Shown: one piece after another, positions 1 through 6,550 of the stretch
Numbering within the stretch: position 1 is the stretch's first letter
Layout of the letters: each line of letters starts with the position of its first letter
IMG/VR virus record: IMGVR_UViG_3300025128_000394
Coordinates: 1-21,866 of that record
Origin: a virus
Direction: 5' to 3' (one strand)
DNA length: 21,866 bases
Made by a program: the position numbers and the translations under genes
The notes under the pieces: generated by a model
The model's database searches: none
Seen by the model: the letters and a program-made list of their open reading frames with translations, nothing else
Told to the model about the DNA's origin: nothing

Positions 1-13
1 CTCAAGCACATAG

Positions 14-30
14 AGGTGGACCCACCACCT
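14..30. promoter_or_regulatory. palindrome upstream of first promoter
   Basis: The arms AGGTGG and CCACCT are perfect inverted repeats around the 5-base spacer ACCCA. The site ends 11 bases before the -35 box of the promoter at 41-69 and has no T-run after it, so an operator fits better than a terminator. It could also be the tail of a terminator belonging to a gene outside the window. No repressor can be assigned. Confidence 0.35.
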
Positions 31-40
31 GATGCCTGAC

Positions 41-69
41 TTGACGCACAGGCTCTTCGGGCCTATGAT
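41..69 (+). promoter_or_regulatory. sigma70-like promoter of the early operon
   Basis: TTGACG (41-46) matches the -35 consensus at five of six positions. A 17-base spacer leads to TATGAT (64-69), also five of six. Transcription would begin near 76 and leave a leader of about 37 bases before the ATG at 113. This is the best match to a housekeeping bacterial promoter in the window. It also argues against the in-frame ATG at 32, which lies upstream of the promoter. Confidence 0.7.
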
Positions 70-112
70 GGGCACGAACATACTATCATTACCACCACCA
101 AGGGGAGGTCGG

Positions 113-625
113 ATGTCGGACTTGAAGCAACTCATCGTTGCAGCAGATGGCGCACACGCCGTGTTCCTTGCAGCCAAGCATGATGCTCAGCTTGCAGGAA
201 CAATCACGACAACACAGAAAGGAACACTGCACAGAAATGGGAGACCAGTTGGCGACAAAGAGCTTGCCAACATCTTGGTCTACTTGACTGGGCAGTATGG
301 AATCAAACCCAGCAAGTGGGAGCTAATGGCTGGACTGGTCGCTGCCGCAGAGAAGAAGAGAAGAAGAGCGCAACGCAAGCCACCACCCGCTGAGTTCACA
401 AAGCAGGTGGAGGATTGGTTGAATGACAAAGACCCATCAACCACGAACCTCAACATCACAACGGAGCGAATTGCAAATGACATAATGCCGGAAGAGTTTG
501 AGATAAACAGGCGTGGTGTAGAGATGAAAACTGCCAGCGCTCTCAGGGTTCTTGGCCTGCAATCAAGGCGGGTAATGGTGAACGGCGCAAGGCGTTACCG
601 GTGGTTCCCAACAAAAACCCCTTGA
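113..625 (+). CDS. small DNA-binding-type protein with VapE-like C-terminal domain
   Basis: The protein has 170 residues from the ATG at 113, which has AGGGGAGG four bases upstream. The in-frame ATG at 32 lacks such a site and precedes the promoter. A basic stretch (about 81-90, KKRRRAQRK) separates an unrecognised N-terminal part from a C-terminal domain (about 98-166). That domain can be aligned by eye with residues about 368-431 of the VapE-like ATPase encoded at 3118-4458: both read W-L, then I/L-T-T, an amphipathic helix, E-M-(K/R), V-(L/M)-R-x-LG, a basic cluster, a Gly and R-R-x-Y-x-W. This suggests a shared winged-helix-like nucleic-acid-binding module. First gene of the early operon; function unknown. 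Confidence 0.75.
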   Translation: MSDLKQLIVAADGAHAVFLAAKHDAQLAGTITTTQKGTLHRNGRPVGDKELANILVYLTGQYGIKPSKWELMAGLVAAAEKKRRRAQRKPPPAEFTKQVEDWLNDKDPSTTNLNITTERIANDIMPEEFEINRRGVEMKTASALRVLGLQSRRVMVNGARRYRWFPTKTP

Positions 626-650
626 CGAAGTTAGGCACAGTAACTAAGTT
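622..650 (+). promoter_or_regulatory. second candidate early promoter
   Basis: TTGACG (622-627), identical to the -35 of the first promoter, stands 17 bases from TAAGTT (645-650), a weak -10. An inverted repeat AGTTA-N7-TAACT (629-645) fills the spacer and could be a repressor site. The -35 overlaps the stop codon of the preceding gene. A (CAA)6 tract (669-686) follows in the leader. Confidence 0.35.
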
Positions 651-668
651 CTCAGGGAAGGCGAAAGC

Positions 669-686
669 CAACAACAACAACAACAA
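669..686 (+). repeat. (CAA)6 tract in the leader of the second gene
   Basis: Six CAA triplets lie 17 bases before the ATG at 704. CAA repeats form no secondary structure, and unstructured CAA leaders are known to favour ribosome loading. Here the tract is followed by the Shine-Dalgarno-like GAGAAGAG. A role as a translation-promoting leader is inferred. Confidence 0.5.
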
Positions 687-703
687 AAGAACGAGAAGAG
701 AAA

Positions 704-1198
704 ATGCACAACCTTACTCCAGAAGAGATCCTCGCCATCATGAAGGCAGTCTCAACCAAGGAATCAAAGCAGGCACGTGATGCTATTGCGAATGACTCCA
801 ATGTTGAGATCGATACCATCGTTCGGGTCAAGGGCATCCTCAAGCGAGGCGAAGCCTTTGACTCTAAGGGCACCAGCCGCATCCCTTGGAAGGTTGCTAT
901 TGCGCTGCTGCTCAAGCGCTCAGGCGTGACCGGCCCCGGCTCTATTGAGCTTTTGACTGAGGCTATTCGTGATGCCGTCACGATGAACAAGGATGCTCGC
1001 AACGAGCTTCTTAAAGAGAACGGCGTTGGTGACGCCCTTCAGATTGTAGACAAGGAGCTTTGCGAAAAGCTTCCGCCCATCCAAAAGGATGGAAACATTA
1101 GCTTCACTCCTTCGGTGGTGAAGGCAGTTCGTGAGCCCGTATTGGTGGCTGACGAGAACGAAGACAACGACAAATCCGGCACAGAAGCCGCGAAGTAG
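704..1198 (+). CDS. hypothetical early phage protein, 164 aa
   Basis: This 164-residue soluble protein starts at an ATG behind GAGAAGAG. It is largely helical. A central segment (about 37-65, VRVKGILKRGEAFDSKG and following PWKVAIALLLK) resembles, in my recollection, small proteins of recombination-gene-bearing phages, but I cannot name a family. The C-terminus (about 145-164) is acidic and low in complexity. No catalytic motif, Cys cluster or membrane segment is visible. It sits nine bases before the next gene in the early operon, so an early regulatory or DNA-metabolism accessory role is likely but unproven. Confidence 0.7.
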   Translation: MHNLTPEEILAIMKAVSTKESKQARDAIANDSNVEIDTIVRVKGILKRGEAFDSKGTSRIPWKVAIALLLKRSGVTGPGSIELLTEAIRDAVTMNKDARNELLKENGVGDALQIVDKELCEKLPPIQKDGNISFTPSVVKAVREPVLVADENEDNDKSGTEAAK

Positions 1199-1207
1199 GA
1201 GGCAGAA

Positions 1208-1447
1208 ATGAAGCCCAAGAGAAACAAGAAGGTGAGCGCGGAAGACTTCATCACCGCCTGGCAAACCGCCGGGTCTGTCGATGAAGTCTCAGAGCGACTT
1301 GGCATGTCCAAGAGCGCAGCGATGACACGGGCCAGCAACTATCGCAGGGTCCATGAAATCCCGCTCAAGAAGTTCTACAGGTCAACTAAGCTGGACAAGC
1401 AAAGGCTTCGCGACCTGGCGACATCACTGGCGGCACACGGGAAGTAG
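1208..1447 (+). CDS. small helix-turn-helix protein
   Basis: The 79-residue basic protein has a good Shine-Dalgarno site (GGAGG) nine bases after the previous stop. Residues about 10-45 read as a helix-turn-helix: an E/D-F-x-x-A-W-Q helix, then SVDEVSERLGMSKSAAMTRA, in which DEVSERLG is the first helix and SKSAAMTRASNYR the recognition helix. A basic tail follows (LKKFYRSTKLDKQR). Proteins of this shape occur widely in phages as small putative DNA-binding regulators. The target is unknown. A hairpin-rich gap follows. Confidence 0.75.
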   Translation: MKPKRNKKVSAEDFITAWQTAGSVDEVSERLGMSKSAAMTRASNYRRVHEIPLKKFYRSTKLDKQRLRDLATSLAAHGK

Positions 1448-1594
1448 TGGGGGCAAAGACCGGGGGTCACTCCTGTGCCCTTTAGGACCGAGCAGGGAGG
1501 CATGTCGGTGGTCGCACAGATGCCTCAACCCTACTGCCTGTAGGCAGCAGAACAGAAAGAAAGAACCTAACAACCCTCACTTTTCGAGTAGCAG
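1448..1594 (+). other. hairpin-rich intergenic stretch I
   Basis: This 147-base gap between two small DNA-binding genes contains a perfect 7-bp stem GAGGCAT (1497-1503)/ATGCCTC (1520-1526) with a 16-base loop. It also contains CTGCC-TGTA-GGCAG (1534-1547) and competing GACC/GGTC pairings (about 1458-1489). None is followed by a T-run, so simple termination is unlikely. A structured leader of the following gene, an RNA-processing site or a small RNA are possible. A 13-codon reading frame at 1502 has its ribosome site one base from the ATG and is probably not translated. Confidence 0.4.
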
Positions 1595-1903
1595 ATGGAC
1601 AAACGAAGAGCCAAAGCAGAAGCGTCAGCAGCCAACAGGGTCAACACATTGCCAGCAATAGCCGCCTTAGTGAAAGCTATGGGGGGCAGCTTCAGGCAGG
1701 CAAGCAAGATTATGGGAGCAAACTACGCCACCCTCTGGAGACAGAAGGAAGGCAAAAAGAACTGCCCCAGTCTCGATGCCCTGATGCTTTACGCGCATCG
1801 CGTTTACAGCCGAACAGGCATCAAGATGGTCGTGACCGTAACCCCGGACATGAACCTCTACTACACAATCACTGACAGCTACGAAGATAGTTCGTCAGGT
1901 TGA
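1595..1903 (+). CDS. small HTH regulator-like protein
   Basis: The 102-residue protein starts at ATG 1595 with only a weak ribosome site (GAG about 10 bases upstream). Residues about 22-62 (ALVKAMGGSFRQASKIMGAN and YATLWRQKEGKKNCPSLDAL) look like an XRE/Cro-type helix-turn-helix: the sequence turns at the KIMGAN Gly, with a Tyr/Leu/Trp-containing recognition helix. The C-terminal half (about 70-95, KMVVTVTPDMNLYYTI) is beta-like and may be a dimerisation part. Hairpin-rich gaps on both sides suggest its expression or that of the primase is controlled at RNA level. Regulator role inferred. Confidence 0.65.
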   Translation: MDKRRAKAEASAANRVNTLPAIAALVKAMGGSFRQASKIMGANYATLWRQKEGKKNCPSLDALMLYAHRVYSRTGIKMVVTVTPDMNLYYTITDSYEDSSSG

Positions 1904-2050
1904 AAAGCTTTTGATAGTTCGCTATCAGTCAATCGCCCGCAGGGACTGATCATCCCTGCACCTCGCAAGAGGTGATGGGCTTCCGGTGGGCCCCCAGGTT
2001 TCCTGGTGCGGCCCTAACCGGGAGCCGTCGCGCATACACCGGGAGTCTTC
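1904..2050 (+). ncRNA. hairpin-rich intergenic stretch II, candidate structured RNA leader of primase
   Basis: The 147-base gap is packed with consecutive perfect stems: TGATAG-TTCG-CTATCA (1912-1927), GCAGGGA-N7-TCCCTGC (1939-1959), ACCTC-GCAA-GAGGT (1960-1973), GGGC-N9-GCCC (1977-1993), CCAGG-TTT-CCTGG (1994-2006) and CGGCCC-N6-GG-A-GCCG (2009-2027). Two loops are of the UUCG and GNRA tetraloop types, which favours RNA over DNA function. The primase ribosome site (GGGAG, about 2040-2045) follows directly. It matches no riboswitch or tRNA that I recognise. A leader RNA or a processed phage small RNA are the main options. Confidence 0.5.
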
Positions 2051-3118
2051 ATGTGGATTGAGCAGGCAAGGCAAGTGTCTCTACAGGCAGCAGCAAGGGC
2101 TGCGGGCCTGACGGTTGCACGGAACAGCATGGCACCATGCCCAATGTGTGCCGCCGTTACACGCGGCAGCAGCGACAAGCGTGGACCAATAGGGTTCAGT
2201 CGAGATGGGTACGGGTGGATGTGCCACCACTGCGGGGCCAAGGGTGATGTCATCGACTTGGTCTCGATCACTTCATGCGGCAACCTGTTTCGGAACATCG
2301 ACAAGCTTCAGCAGCGCGCAGTTCGTAGCTGGTTTTCAGAGCGAGGCGCGTGCCCACCACCAAGCGGCCAGCCCGTCAAACCTGCCGAGCCAAGCGCCCA
2401 CCCCTTGCCGATGAGAGACGTGGAGAAAATAGAGGCGAGAAACCAACGCCCCCCGCAGGCTGAACTGAAGAAGCTGTGGGCATCGACCTTCTCAATAGTT
2501 GACGGACTCGACCTCCCGCCAGTGTTCTCTGACCCGCTCGATGACTGGATGATTCGCAAGGAGTTCTCGCCCATCCTGTGCTCAAGGCTCAACCTTGTGC
2601 GGGTTCTTCCTGCGCCAACCCAGTTGAACTGGCCGGGCTGGTGGCCCAAGGTGTGGGCGAATGACTACCGGCTTGTAGCGCCTGCCTATGAAATGGACGG
2701 GACATTCGCCAGCATCCACGCGCGAACATGTCGAGACCAAGAGGGAAAGCCGAAAACACGGTGGCCCAAAGGCTGTAAAGCTGGCGGGCTCGTCATGGCG
2801 AACCCAATGGCAGTCAAGATGATGAGAGGAAATCCACTCGATTTTGATGGAGACGTACCCGGTTTACTGGTTTGTGAGGGATTTACCGACTTTCTCCGAG
2901 CCGCCCTTACTGCTATGAATGAAGGACTTGCCCTCCCAATCATCGCTGGAACCTCTGGTTGCTTCAGGCAACTCAGAGAAGTGAAGATCCCCAAAGGTCT
3001 CAACATCTTTATCGCCACAGACCCAGACGATAAAGGTGATGACTATGCAGACATCATATCTAAACAACTTGCCCACCACCCCGTATACCGGCTGCCGCTA
3101 AAGCAACAGGAGACCTAA
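2051..3118 (+). CDS. phage DNA primase (zinc ribbon + TOPRIM)
   Basis: The 355-residue primase would make RNA primers at the fork. Four cysteines (C30, C33, C58, C61; CPMC and CHHCG) form an N-terminal CHC2-type zinc-binding domain, followed by KGDVIDLV as in DnaG-type proteins. A TOPRIM domain occupies about 268-348, with the metal-binding Glu in LLVCEGFTD (E276) and the DxD motif in ATDPDDKGDD (D324, D326). The start ATG has GGGAG six bases upstream. The stop TAA shares its last A with the ATG of the next gene, so primase and VapE-like ATPase are translationally coupled. No helicase domain is fused; the neighbour probably supplies it. Confidence 0.9.
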   Translation: MWIEQARQVSLQAAARAAGLTVARNSMAPCPMCAAVTRGSSDKRGPIGFSRDGYGWMCHHCGAKGDVIDLVSITSCGNLFRNIDKLQQRAVRSWFSERGACPPPSGQPVKPAEPSAHPLPMRDVEKIEARNQRPPQAELKKLWASTFSIVDGLDLPPVFSDPLDDWMIRKEFSPILCSRLNLVRVLPAPTQLNWPGWWPKVWANDYRLVAPAYEMDGTFASIHARTCRDQEGKPKTRWPKGCKAGGLVMANPMAVKMMRGNPLDFDGDVPGLLVCEGFTDFLRAALTAMNEGLALPIIAGTSGCFRQLREVKIPKGLNIFIATDPDDKGDDYADIISKQLAHHPVYRLPLKQQET

Positions 3119-4458
3119 TGCCAGACTTGGATGAGACGCTGCGCGGAAACCAAACGCTGAGAAACTTGCTGAAACTGTCGGTCGTGAGTGGTTCCATGAC
3201 CGGAGAAACCCCAGAAGACAAGGCCTACCTGGGTGACGATGAGTCCGACCCGGCCGCCTTGAATCAGCTTGAGCAGTACAAGGACAAGCAAGGCAATGCG
3301 ACGGGGGTAGCAAAGCCAACGCGCCGGAATGTGTTTCTTATCCTGACCTATGACAAGCGATGGAAAGGACGGGTCTGGCTCAATGACTTTGCTGGCTCTC
3401 TGATGATTGACGACCGAGAGTATGCCGATGTCGATGACACGGAGATCAGCCTGTGGCTGGACCAGGCATATCAACTGCAGGTGTCGTCAGATAAAGTGCG
3501 CGAGATGACCCAGTTTGTTGGCAACCGAAACAAGAGAAACCCACTTCAGGACTGGCTCAATCAGAAGCATTGGGACAAGACATCGCGCCTCAACGAATGG
3601 CTCGTGCGGGCAACGGGATGCGAGGATACAGAGCTTAATCGAGAGATAGGCAAGCGGTGGCTGATTCAGGCAATAGCAAGAGCTATGGTCCCCGGCTGCA
3701 AGGCAGACTGCGTCTTGATCCTTATTGGAAAACAGGGCGCAAAGAAGAGCACGCTGCTTAGGACGCTGGCATCCACGCAGTTCTTTGCTGACACTCCTAT
3801 AGACATCGGGTCAGCCAATGCCTACACACAGATTCGTCGTGCCTGGATATACGAAGTGGCTGAGCTTGATTCAGTGCGGCGGTCAGCCAACTCTGCCACC
3901 AAGGCGTTCCTAAGCGCCCAGGAGGATGTCTACAGGCCCGCCTATGGCCGGCACGCTGTGACTGTGAAGAGGCACGTCTGCTTCGCAGGAACAACCAATG
4001 AGGCGCAGTTCATTAGCGACCAGACAGGGTCACGACGATACTGGCCAATCAAGGTCGGCAACATTGACCTTGAGTGGGTCTCTGAACATCGTGACCAGCT
4101 TTGGGCTGAGGCCATCGTCGAGTTCAACGCAGGCGAGCGGTGGTGGCTGGAGAACGTGGTATCCGACTCCCTATCTGAAGAAAGCGAGCAGTACCGACAC
4201 GTCGACCCATGGATGGAGCGCATCTCTGATTGGTTGATTGGCAACGCAGCGTCACTCACAACCAGAAACATTCTGGAGAATGGGCTGAAACTTGAAGCCA
4301 ACCAGATGACCAGAAGCGCAGAGATGCGAATAGGCGAAGTGATGCGAGACCTTGGCTACGAACGCAAGCGTTGCCGAATAGGTGGAAGACGTGTGTATGA
4401 GTGGTTGAGGAAAGACAGAGTGATTGAGATCCCTTTTAGTGAAACTAACGATTGGTAA
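3118..4458 (+). CDS. VapE-like P-loop ATPase / replicative helicase
   Basis: The 446-residue protein resembles the virulence-associated E family, which in phages and mobile islands pairs with a primase. The P-loop is GKQGAKKST (204-212), where the usual Gly before the catalytic Lys is Lys. Walker B is WIYEVAELD (243-251), sensor-1-like GTTNE is at 291-295 and the arginine-finger-like GSRRYWP at 304-310. The C-terminal domain (about 368-431) resembles that of the gene at 113-625. Overlapping TAATG with the primase indicates a fixed protein ratio. The role as helicase or loader is inferred from family and context. Confidence 0.85.
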   Translation: MPDLDETLRGNQTLRNLLKLSVVSGSMTGETPEDKAYLGDDESDPAALNQLEQYKDKQGNATGVAKPTRRNVFLILTYDKRWKGRVWLNDFAGSLMIDDREYADVDDTEISLWLDQAYQLQVSSDKVREMTQFVGNRNKRNPLQDWLNQKHWDKTSRLNEWLVRATGCEDTELNREIGKRWLIQAIARAMVPGCKADCVLILIGKQGAKKSTLLRTLASTQFFADTPIDIGSANAYTQIRRAWIYEVAELDSVRRSANSATKAFLSAQEDVYRPAYGRHAVTVKRHVCFAGTTNEAQFISDQTGSRRYWPIKVGNIDLEWVSEHRDQLWAEAIVEFNAGERWWLENVVSDSLSEESEQYRHVDPWMERISDWLIGNAASLTTRNILENGLKLEANQMTRSAEMRIGEVMRDLGYERKRCRIGGRRVYEWLRKDRVIEIPFSETNDW

Positions 4459-4462
4459 TAAA

Positions 4463-5836
4463 ATGAATGACAATATTTGTGTGATTGGTGGCGCTAAGTT
4501 TTTACCGCCGAACAGCCCGGCAGCAAACCAGATTCGAAACAACCTAAAACTTCCAAACCCAGCCTATAAGCAAGCCCAAGCCCTTCGCGGCAGAGGCAAG
4601 TGGGTCAACATCCCCGACGCCCACATCAATGGCTGCCAAGAGATCCCGCCGGAGCATCCATGGGGCGGCGGGCTGTCCGTGCCCCGTTGCGTGGACCTCT
4701 CCCAATATGGACTGGAGATGCGTGACATGCGCGGGGCTCCAGACGCATCAAACCTAAGCCTTGAATCCAACATCAAGCTTCGTGACTACCAGGAAGATGC
4801 TGTGACCTCTTGGCTTAAGGCTGGTGGGGAGGGGGTTATCGTCGCACCATGCGGGGCCGGTAAGACCGTCATGGGCCTGGCATCCACAACAAAGATCGAC
4901 ACTAAGGTTCTGGTACTGGTCCACACCCGAGACCTTGCAGCACAGTGGGCCGAGCGTTGCCAGCAAATCCTTGGCGTTGATGCGACCCTTTACGGTGGCG
5001 GAAAGAAGGACGACAGCGGACGAATCGTCATCGCTACATTCCAGACTCTTGAAAGAATGCGATGGGCTGATCGGTATCAGTGGGCCAAGCAGTTCGGTAT
5101 GTGCATTGTTGATGAAGCGCACCACGTTCCCGCCAGCACGTTCTGCTCTGTGATGGTCACCATTCCAGCCCGATATCGGCTTGGGTTGACCGCGACACCA
5201 GACCGTCCCGATGGACTAACTGACCTTCTGCACTGGCACCTTGGGGCTACAGTAGCTTCGATTGATACCAAGATGCTGGCGCTTGAGGGGCAGGTTGTGA
5301 CCCCCAAGATCGAATGGCTGAACACCGGATGGAAGCCAGAGAAAGAAGGGCAAGAGTGGCCAAAGCTTATCACTGAGATGACTACAGACGATGACCGGAA
5401 TGCAACCATTGTGAATCGCGCTCTTCAGGCGGTTGATAATGGGCGACAAGTCTTGATTCTTTCTGACCGTGTAGACCACTGCATCTTTCTGGCAAACGCT
5501 CTTTCTGAGTACAGGCTTAATGCTGAGGCGTTTGTTGGGGCAGTATCAAAGAAGAAGCGGGCAGAGATTCTTACCAGAGCAAACAGCAGAGAGATTGATG
5601 TCATTTGCGCCACGACGGTTGCAGACGAGGGGCTTGACCTACCGGGCCTTGATACGGTTATGCTGACAACGCCATCAAAGGCATTGAATCGAGTTCAACA
5701 GCGTATAGGGAGGGCGATGAGGCCCCACCCAGACAAGAAGGAGCCCATCGTGATCGACCTTGTTGATGAGCCCCGCTCGCTTAGAGGCATCGCACGTAAA
5801 CGCCTGCGGCTGTACACTCGTCTTGGATGTAGGTGA
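4463..5836 (+). CDS. SF2 DEAH-box helicase
   Basis: The 457-residue protein from ATG 4463 is a UvsW/Rad25-like superfamily 2 helicase. It has LRDYQ (106-110), motif I APCGAGKT (128-135), HTRDLAAQW (154-162), motif II DEAH (217-220), motif III TAT (243-245), motif V ATTVADEGLDLP (383-394) and motif VI QRIGRAMR (413-420). The first 100 residues are a family-unassigned, Pro-rich extension. A TTG at 4424 in the same frame lies inside the upstream gene and is less likely. No good ribosome site precedes 4463, so coupling across the 4-base gap after the VapE-like gene is probable. Likely roles are fork remodelling or recombination-dependent replication. Confidence 0.92.
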   Translation: MNDNICVIGGAKFLPPNSPAANQIRNNLKLPNPAYKQAQALRGRGKWVNIPDAHINGCQEIPPEHPWGGGLSVPRCVDLSQYGLEMRDMRGAPDASNLSLESNIKLRDYQEDAVTSWLKAGGEGVIVAPCGAGKTVMGLASTTKIDTKVLVLVHTRDLAAQWAERCQQILGVDATLYGGGKKDDSGRIVIATFQTLERMRWADRYQWAKQFGMCIVDEAHHVPASTFCSVMVTIPARYRLGLTATPDRPDGLTDLLHWHLGATVASIDTKMLALEGQVVTPKIEWLNTGWKPEKEGQEWPKLITEMTTDDDRNATIVNRALQAVDNGRQVLILSDRVDHCIFLANALSEYRLNAEAFVGAVSKKKRAEILTRANSREIDVICATTVADEGLDLPGLDTVMLTTPSKALNRVQQRIGRAMRPHPDKKEPIVIDLVDEPRSLRGIARKRLRLYTRLGCR

Positions 5837-5839
5837 TAA

Positions 5840-6049
5840 ATGCAAGACCTTTGGAACATGATGCCCGAGGGATGGTCCATCACCCCAACACATGAGGGAT
5901 GGACCATCCGAGACGACGATGACGATGTGGTGGCAACCGGACCAGACATGGACGAGGTCAAGCGCATTCTCACTATAGAGTTTGCGCTACAGCAGGCCTT
6001 TGCCGCCATACAGTTGGCTCAGGCCATGCCGGTCACACCAGAAGCGTAG
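5840..6049 (+). CDS. small acidic hypothetical protein
   Basis: The 69-residue acidic protein begins three bases after the helicase stop, with AGGTG (5831-5835) as ribosome site inside the end of the helicase gene. It contains a 9-residue internal repeat, EGWSITPTH followed by EGWTIRDDD, and a run of five Asp. The underlying DNA carries two copies of a palindrome (see 5867-5908). The C-terminal half is a predicted hydrophobic-face helix (about 38-62). It ends two bases before the stop of the converging leftward H1-like gene. Function unknown. Confidence 0.65.
   Translation: MQDLWNMMPEGWSITPTHEGWTIRDDDDDVVATGPDMDEVKRILTIEFALQQAFAAIQLAQAMPVTPEA
5867..5908 (+). repeat. two palindromic direct repeats inside a gene
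   Basis: GAGGGATGG-W-CCATC occurs at 5867-5881 (W is T) and 5894-5908 (W is A), 27 bases apart. Each core is a dyad, GATGG-W-CCATC; the second extends to GGATGG-A-CCATCC. The spacing keeps the reading frame and yields the EGWxI peptide repeat. This may be a simple 9-codon duplication or a pair of intragenic operator sites. Confidence 0.5.
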
Positions 6050-6051
6050 GC

Positions 6052-6279
6052 TTACTTCTTTTTCGCAGCGCTCTTCTTGGCCGGAGCCTTCTTAGCTGCT
6101 GGTGCCTTCTTAGCTGCTGGTGCCTTCTTGGGGGCAGGCTTAGCGGCAGCAGCAGCAGCGGCAGCGGCATTCATTGCATCGATGTGCAAGAACAGCTTGT
6201 TGATGGTGCCCCGCATGTCGGGCGTCTTGGTTTGAAGTGACCTCTTAAGGTCACGAAGTTCGGTATCAGAAAGCAGCAT
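6052..6279 (-). CDS. histone H1-like Lys/Ala/Pro-rich protein
   Basis: The 75-residue protein starts at 6279 with an excellent AGGAGG ribosome site. Residues 1-36 form a predicted amphipathic helical head (LSDTELRDLKRSLQ). Residues 37-75 are Ala, Lys and Pro only, apart from one Ser, with AAKKAP-type repeats ending in KKK, like the tails of eukaryotic H1 and bacterial H1-like proteins. Such tails bind DNA without sequence preference. It overlaps the end of the HTH repressor candidate by 14 bases, so the two form one operon. A role in compacting phage or host DNA, or modulating repression, is inferred. A purely structural coincidence is possible. Confidence 0.75.
   Translation of the reverse strand: MLLSDTELRDLKRSLQTKTPDMRGTINKLFLHIDAMNAAAAAAAAAKPAPKKAPAAKKAPAAKKAPAKKSAAKKK
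6086..6132 (-). repeat. 18-bp tandem repeat coding the AAKKAP tail
   Basis: The 18-base unit GCCTTCTTAGCTGCTGGT (+ strand) is present twice exactly (6086-6103 and 6104-6121), followed by a partial third copy (6122-6129). Each unit encodes six residues of the basic tail. Near-identical units point to recent expansion by slippage or unequal exchange. Confidence 0.75.
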
Positions 6280-6532
6280 TGTTCCTCCTTATTTGGTGAT
6301 GCTTGCGTTTGAATAATCCAGGCCAATCACGAACCTTAACCTTACTTCCAGTTGCATCTTCAACTGCAATTGCAAGCGCAAGAGAAGGCACAGACCGACC
6401 ACTCTCCAAGTCCCTTAAATAAGGAACGGAAATGTTGAGGCGTCTTTGACCAAGATAGTCGTTAATCCATTGGCAGAAAGCAACGCGAGTGCTTTTGCCA
6501 GGCGAACTTTCTCGATAATCTCTGATGTTCAT
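6266..6532 (-). CDS. HTH repressor candidate (XRE/Cro-like)
   Basis: The 88-residue protein begins at 6532, where GAGGTG lies six bases upstream. A longer frame reaching 6697 runs through the promoter region into the neighbouring gene and is rejected. Residues about 14-60 (AFCQWINDYLGQ, then ISVPYLRDLESGRSVPSLAL) match the XRE pattern: a first helix, a turn and the recognition helix with LRDLESGRSVPS, very like the Y-I-S-x-x-E-x-G-x-R-x-P-S signature. The tail is basic. It is divergent from the YqaJ/RecT operon and faces two palindromes, as expected of an autoregulating switch repressor. Confidence 0.8.
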   Translation of the reverse strand: MNIRDYRESSPGKSTRVAFCQWINDYLGQRRLNISVPYLRDLESGRSVPSLALAIAVEDATGSKVKVRDWPGLFKRKHHQIRRNNAAF

Positions 6533-6550
6533 GACAACACCTCTGCAACA

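Noticed and set aside
1502-1543. 13-codon leader peptide
   Set aside because: Ribosome site is one base from the ATG and buried in a perfect stem; product has no feature.
1975-2061. 28-codon frame overlapping the primase start
   Set aside because: The ATG touches the GAGGTG with no spacer, and the sequence lies in a set of RNA stems. Reported as a structured leader instead.
4424-4462. TTG start for the SF2 helicase
   Set aside because: It lies in the C-terminal codons of the VapE-like gene and has no ribosome site; ATG 4463 directly follows the stop.
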